Assembly: GCA_963576725.1 (NCBI GenBank)
Contig: OY755237.1
Span: 60,317,873-60,381,872, forward strand
Direction of reading: 5' to 3'
Length of the DNA stretch: 64,000 nucleotides
Origin: Azorinus chamasolen
Taxonomy: Eukaryota > Mollusca > Bivalvia > Cardiida > Solecurtidae
Shown: positions 61,100 to 64,000 of the stretch, in pieces
How the letters are laid out: each line of letters opens with the position of its first letter
Position numbering within the stretch: position 1 is the stretch's first letter
Program-made: the position numbers and the translations under genes
The notes under the pieces: generated by a model
The model's database searches: none
The model's input: only the letters and a program-made list of their open reading frames with translations
Told to the model about the DNA's origin: nothing

Positions 61100-61388
61100 C
61101 TAGAATCAGGGAATAATACAGAAAGAGATGTTTTACATGACAGTCTAAAGAATCAATTGTATGTTTTGGTGAATTCATTTCAACCAAGAAGCACAAGAAA
61201 TTATGACTAAGCTTATCTTTCATTGCTTATGAAAGATCATGCAGTTCCTTGCATATCATTCCAACATTGCAAGTACTGCATGATAAAGTGAGAGTAAACT
61301 TTATACAACCACCTATTTTTAAGGTAAATGCTGGTAATACAAGATTTGGTTATTGTTAAATCAAATATTTAAGACCTGTACTACTACA

Positions 61389-62797
61389 AGTGGGCCATGA
61401 GGCCCTGAAGCGCTCACCTGAGATAACCCAGGGGCGGGGCCATTTTTGACCAAGAAGTCTTCATTTGTACAACCTTGGTAGAGAACCAAAAGGCAAAGCA
61501 ATATGCCATTAATTAAAGGTCTAAGCCTTATGGTTTCAGAGAAAATTAATATTTTATATTTTTCCCATAAGAAACTGATAAGCCCCAAAGGGCTAGGTTC
61601 ACTAAGGGTGAAAAATTGCCATAAGTTCATGCTACATACTAAATATCAAAGGTCTAGGCCTTACAGTTTCAGAGAAGAAGATTTTTTAAGATTTTCCTAT
61701 GAAAAACTGATAAGCCCTTGGGCGGGGCCATTTTTGGCCCGGGGGTCATAATTTGAACACTATTTGTAGAGGACCATAAGGCTTTACAGTTTCAGAGAAG
61801 AAGATTTTTAAAGATTTTCCTATGAAAATTCCATATTACCATATATGGAAATATTGACCACGCCCTCTGGCGGCCATGTTTTTTGCCCCGATCAAAATTC
61901 TTTTAACAACTTTTAAAGTCTATCAACTGAGAAACATTTTGGTGCAAACTATATTCAAATCCAACAAGTCATTCTGGAGAAGAAGATTTTTCTAGATATT
62001 GTGTCCGGTTGCCATGGCAACAAGACCGATGGCCCCGCCCACTATCTTTTAACAACTTTTGAAGCACCCACCCACAGTATGTATCTGACCAAGTTTGGTT
62101 ACAATTGGGTTGTCGGTTTCAGAGAAGAAGTCGTTTGAAATTGTTGACGGACAGACGGACAGACGGACAGCCGGACAGCCGGACGCCGGACACAGGGGTA
62201 TCACAAAAGCTCACCTTGAGCACTTTGTGCTCTGGTGAGCTAAAAATTTGTCCTATGAAAAACTGATAAGCCCTTGGGCGGGGCCATTTTTGGCCTGGGG
62301 GTCATAATTTGAACAATTTTTGTAGAGGACCATAAGATCATGCTACATACTAAATATCAAAGGTCTAGGCCTTACTGTTTCAGAGAAGTAGATTTTTAAA
62401 GATTTTCCTATGAAAAACTGATAAGCCCTTGGGCTAGGCCATTTTTTGCCCAGGAGTCATAATTTAAACAATTTTTGTAGAGGACCATTAGATCATGCTA
62501 CATACCAAATATCAAAGGTCTAGGCCATACAGATTCAGAGAAGAAGATTTTTAAAAAAATTCCTATGAAAATCTGATAAGCCCTAGGGCGGGGTCATTTT
62601 TGGTCCGGGGGTCATAATGTGAACAACATTTCGTTCCCCATAGCCACTGATGCTTCGGACAAAATTTGGTTAAAATCGTGTCAGCAGTTTCAGAGATGTC
62701 GTTTGAAAATGTGGACGGATGACGGACACCGGACGCCGGAGGGATTGCGATCACAATAGCTCATCCTGAGCCTTTGGCTCAGGTGAGCTAAAAAGCA
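61389..62797 (+). repeat. Chimeric family B element with two 3' ends
   Basis: The leader AGTGGGCCATGAGGCCCTGA is followed by B monomers to about 61830. A different ~400 bp module follows (with GACCACGCCCTCTGGCGGCC and TTGCCATGGCAACAAGAC), with its own GACGGACAGACGGACAGCC tract and GCTCACC ... GGTGAGCTAAAA end at 62240. B monomers then resume and reach a second end, GCTCATCCTGAGCC ... GGTGAGCTAAAAA, at 62795. Confidence 0.75.
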
Positions 62798-63110
62798 AAG
62801 AAAAAGTTGCCGTTTAAATTCTAGTCTTATTTGAATTGAACAGTAGTTCATATAATTTTCTTCAATTTATGTAACAATGAACAAATATTATATAGGGTAT
62901 AACCTCAGTGTCGATCTACTAGGGACTAGTAGTGCTGGATATCGCTGCTCATTTTAGTATCGGGATACACCGCGATTATGTAGTAGCGATTCGATGATAC
63001 ATCACGATACTCGATTTGAATAAAATATTTGCATAACCAAGGCCAATATGCAATAATGATACATGTTTAACAACTGATAAACTGCTGTATTCAGTGAACT
63101 GAGCAATACA
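62798..63110. other. Sequence between array elements, no gene seen
   Basis: Contains short CGATAC/TATCG inverse words (62930-63015: GATATCGCTG, GTATCGGGATAC, ACGATACTCG), possibly an old inverted-repeat element; nothing firm. Confidence 0.35.
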
Positions 63111-64000
63111 AACAAGAGGGCCAAGATGGCCCTTAATCGCTCACCTGATTACCATAGATTAGCAGTGGTTCTGCAGAACAAGAATTTCAAAGATTTAGTA
63201 TTCTGATTTTATCAAGACAATGATTCTGACCATTGAAGATTGGGCTAAAAATGTGCTCTCAATGTAATTTTTCTAAGATTTGACCTAGTGACCTACTTTT
63301 TATTCCGACCCAACCCATGATCACACTCAACCTTGATATCACCAAGACAAACACTCTGAGAAAGTTTGAGGAAGACTGGGCTAAAAATGTGGCCACTGGA
63401 GTGTAAACTAGATTTCTCTAAGATATGACCCAGTGACCTACTTTTTGACCTCACATAACCCACTTTCAAACTTGTCAAAGATTTTATTAGGACAATCATT
63501 CTGACCAATTTGCATGAAGATTTGGCTATAAATGTGACCTCTAGAGTGTTCACAAGGTTTTCGTACTATTTGACCTAGTGACCTAGTTTTTAACCCCACA
63601 TAATCCACTTTCACACTCAATTGAGATTTTATCAAGACAATCATTATGACTAAGTTTCATGAAGATTGGACTAAAATTGTGACCAATAGAGTGTTCACAA
63701 GGGTTTTTTTTACTGTTTGACCTAGTGACCTAGTTTTTAACTCCACTTGACCCATTTTCGAACTCGTCCGAGATTTTATCAAGACATTCATTCTGACCAA
63801 GTTTCATGAAGATTGGTCTAAAATTGTGACCACTAGAGTGTTCACAAGGTTTTTCTACTATTTGACCTAGTGACCTAGTTTTTTACCCTACAAAACCCAT
63901 TTTTCAAACTCCTCCTAGATTTTATCAAGACAATCATTCTGACCAAGTTTCATGAAAATTGTGCTAAAAATTGTGACTTGTAGAGGGTTCACAAGGTTTT
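63111..64000 (+). repeat. Tandem-array element, family G, copy 2, cut by window edge
   Basis: Leader AACAAGAGGGCCAAGATG, CCCTTAATCGCTCACCTGA; five monomers of 145 bp like those at 7523-8689. The end is outside the window. Confidence 0.85.

Noticed and set aside
1..64000. tRNA or rRNA genes
   Set aside because: No cloverleaf with A and B box words and no rRNA-like stretch was recognised by eye; a tRNAscan or rRNA search would settle it.

Overview
The window is eukaryotic nuclear DNA: AT-rich, with spliced exons that keep reading phase, long introns and dense interspersed repeats. The GACGGACAGACGG-type microsatellites, the tandem-array elements with closing hairpins and the protein matches suggest a bivalve mollusc. 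That assignment is inference; no species marker is present.

One host gene dominates. On the minus strand, 17 consecutive exons between 61099 and 3695 join in phase into 3,166 nt (1,055 complete codons). They encode an internal part of an RNF213/mysterin-type giant AAA+ E3 ubiquitin ligase, the N-terminal arm or stalk up to just before the first AAA+ unit. The 5' exons lie beyond base 64000. The AAA+ and RING exons lie below 3695, partly inside a 200-N gap at 2233-2432 or outside the window. Special features are a UBA-like domain split over two exons, one GC-AG intron, and an exon/intron boundary tandemly copied into its own intron. At 437-1564 on the same strand lies a 376-codon disordered acidic ORF that could be another exon or a nested gene.

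Almost all of the other ~60 kb is mobile or repetitive DNA in the introns. (1) A nearly complete non-LTR retrotransposon on the minus strand (about 23624-29283) has ORF1 and ORF2 in the same frame, separated by one TAG codon, and ORF1 begins with a hydrophobic leader and a 2A-like CVERNPGP motif. (2) Many tandem-array elements share one plan: an AACAAGAG-type leader with a small family-specific hairpin, 145-165 bp monomers, a GACGGAC microsatellite, and a terminal hairpin followed by TA/A-rich sequence. At least eight families occur (called A-L below), several nested or with higher-order repeats. (3) A swarm of TTAA-flanked piggyBac-like MITEs carries a palindromic core related to CAGATCAGACGGCTCC. 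(4) Other inverted-repeat elements include a 15-mer-built foldback, a TA-flanked 0.9 kb element, a pogo/mariner-like MITE pair, snapback palindromes, and a MITE with internal TTAGGG repeats inserted in two different arrays. (5) There is a decayed Tc1-like transposase and a LINE 3' fragment.

Layout: 1-3.7 kb, disordered ORF, gap and nested repeats; 3.7-18.7 kb, ten exons among array elements and MITEs; 19-21.6 kb, family B array; 22.5 kb, exon; 23.6-29.3 kb, LINE; 29.6-29.8 kb, exon; 31.1-34.6 kb, family A array; 35.7 kb, exon; 36.2-38.7 kb, family C array; 40.9-49.1 kb, three exons with MITEs and arrays; 49.7-52.1 kb, families D and E; 56.0 and 61.0 kb, the most 5' exons seen; 61.4-64 kb, families B and G.
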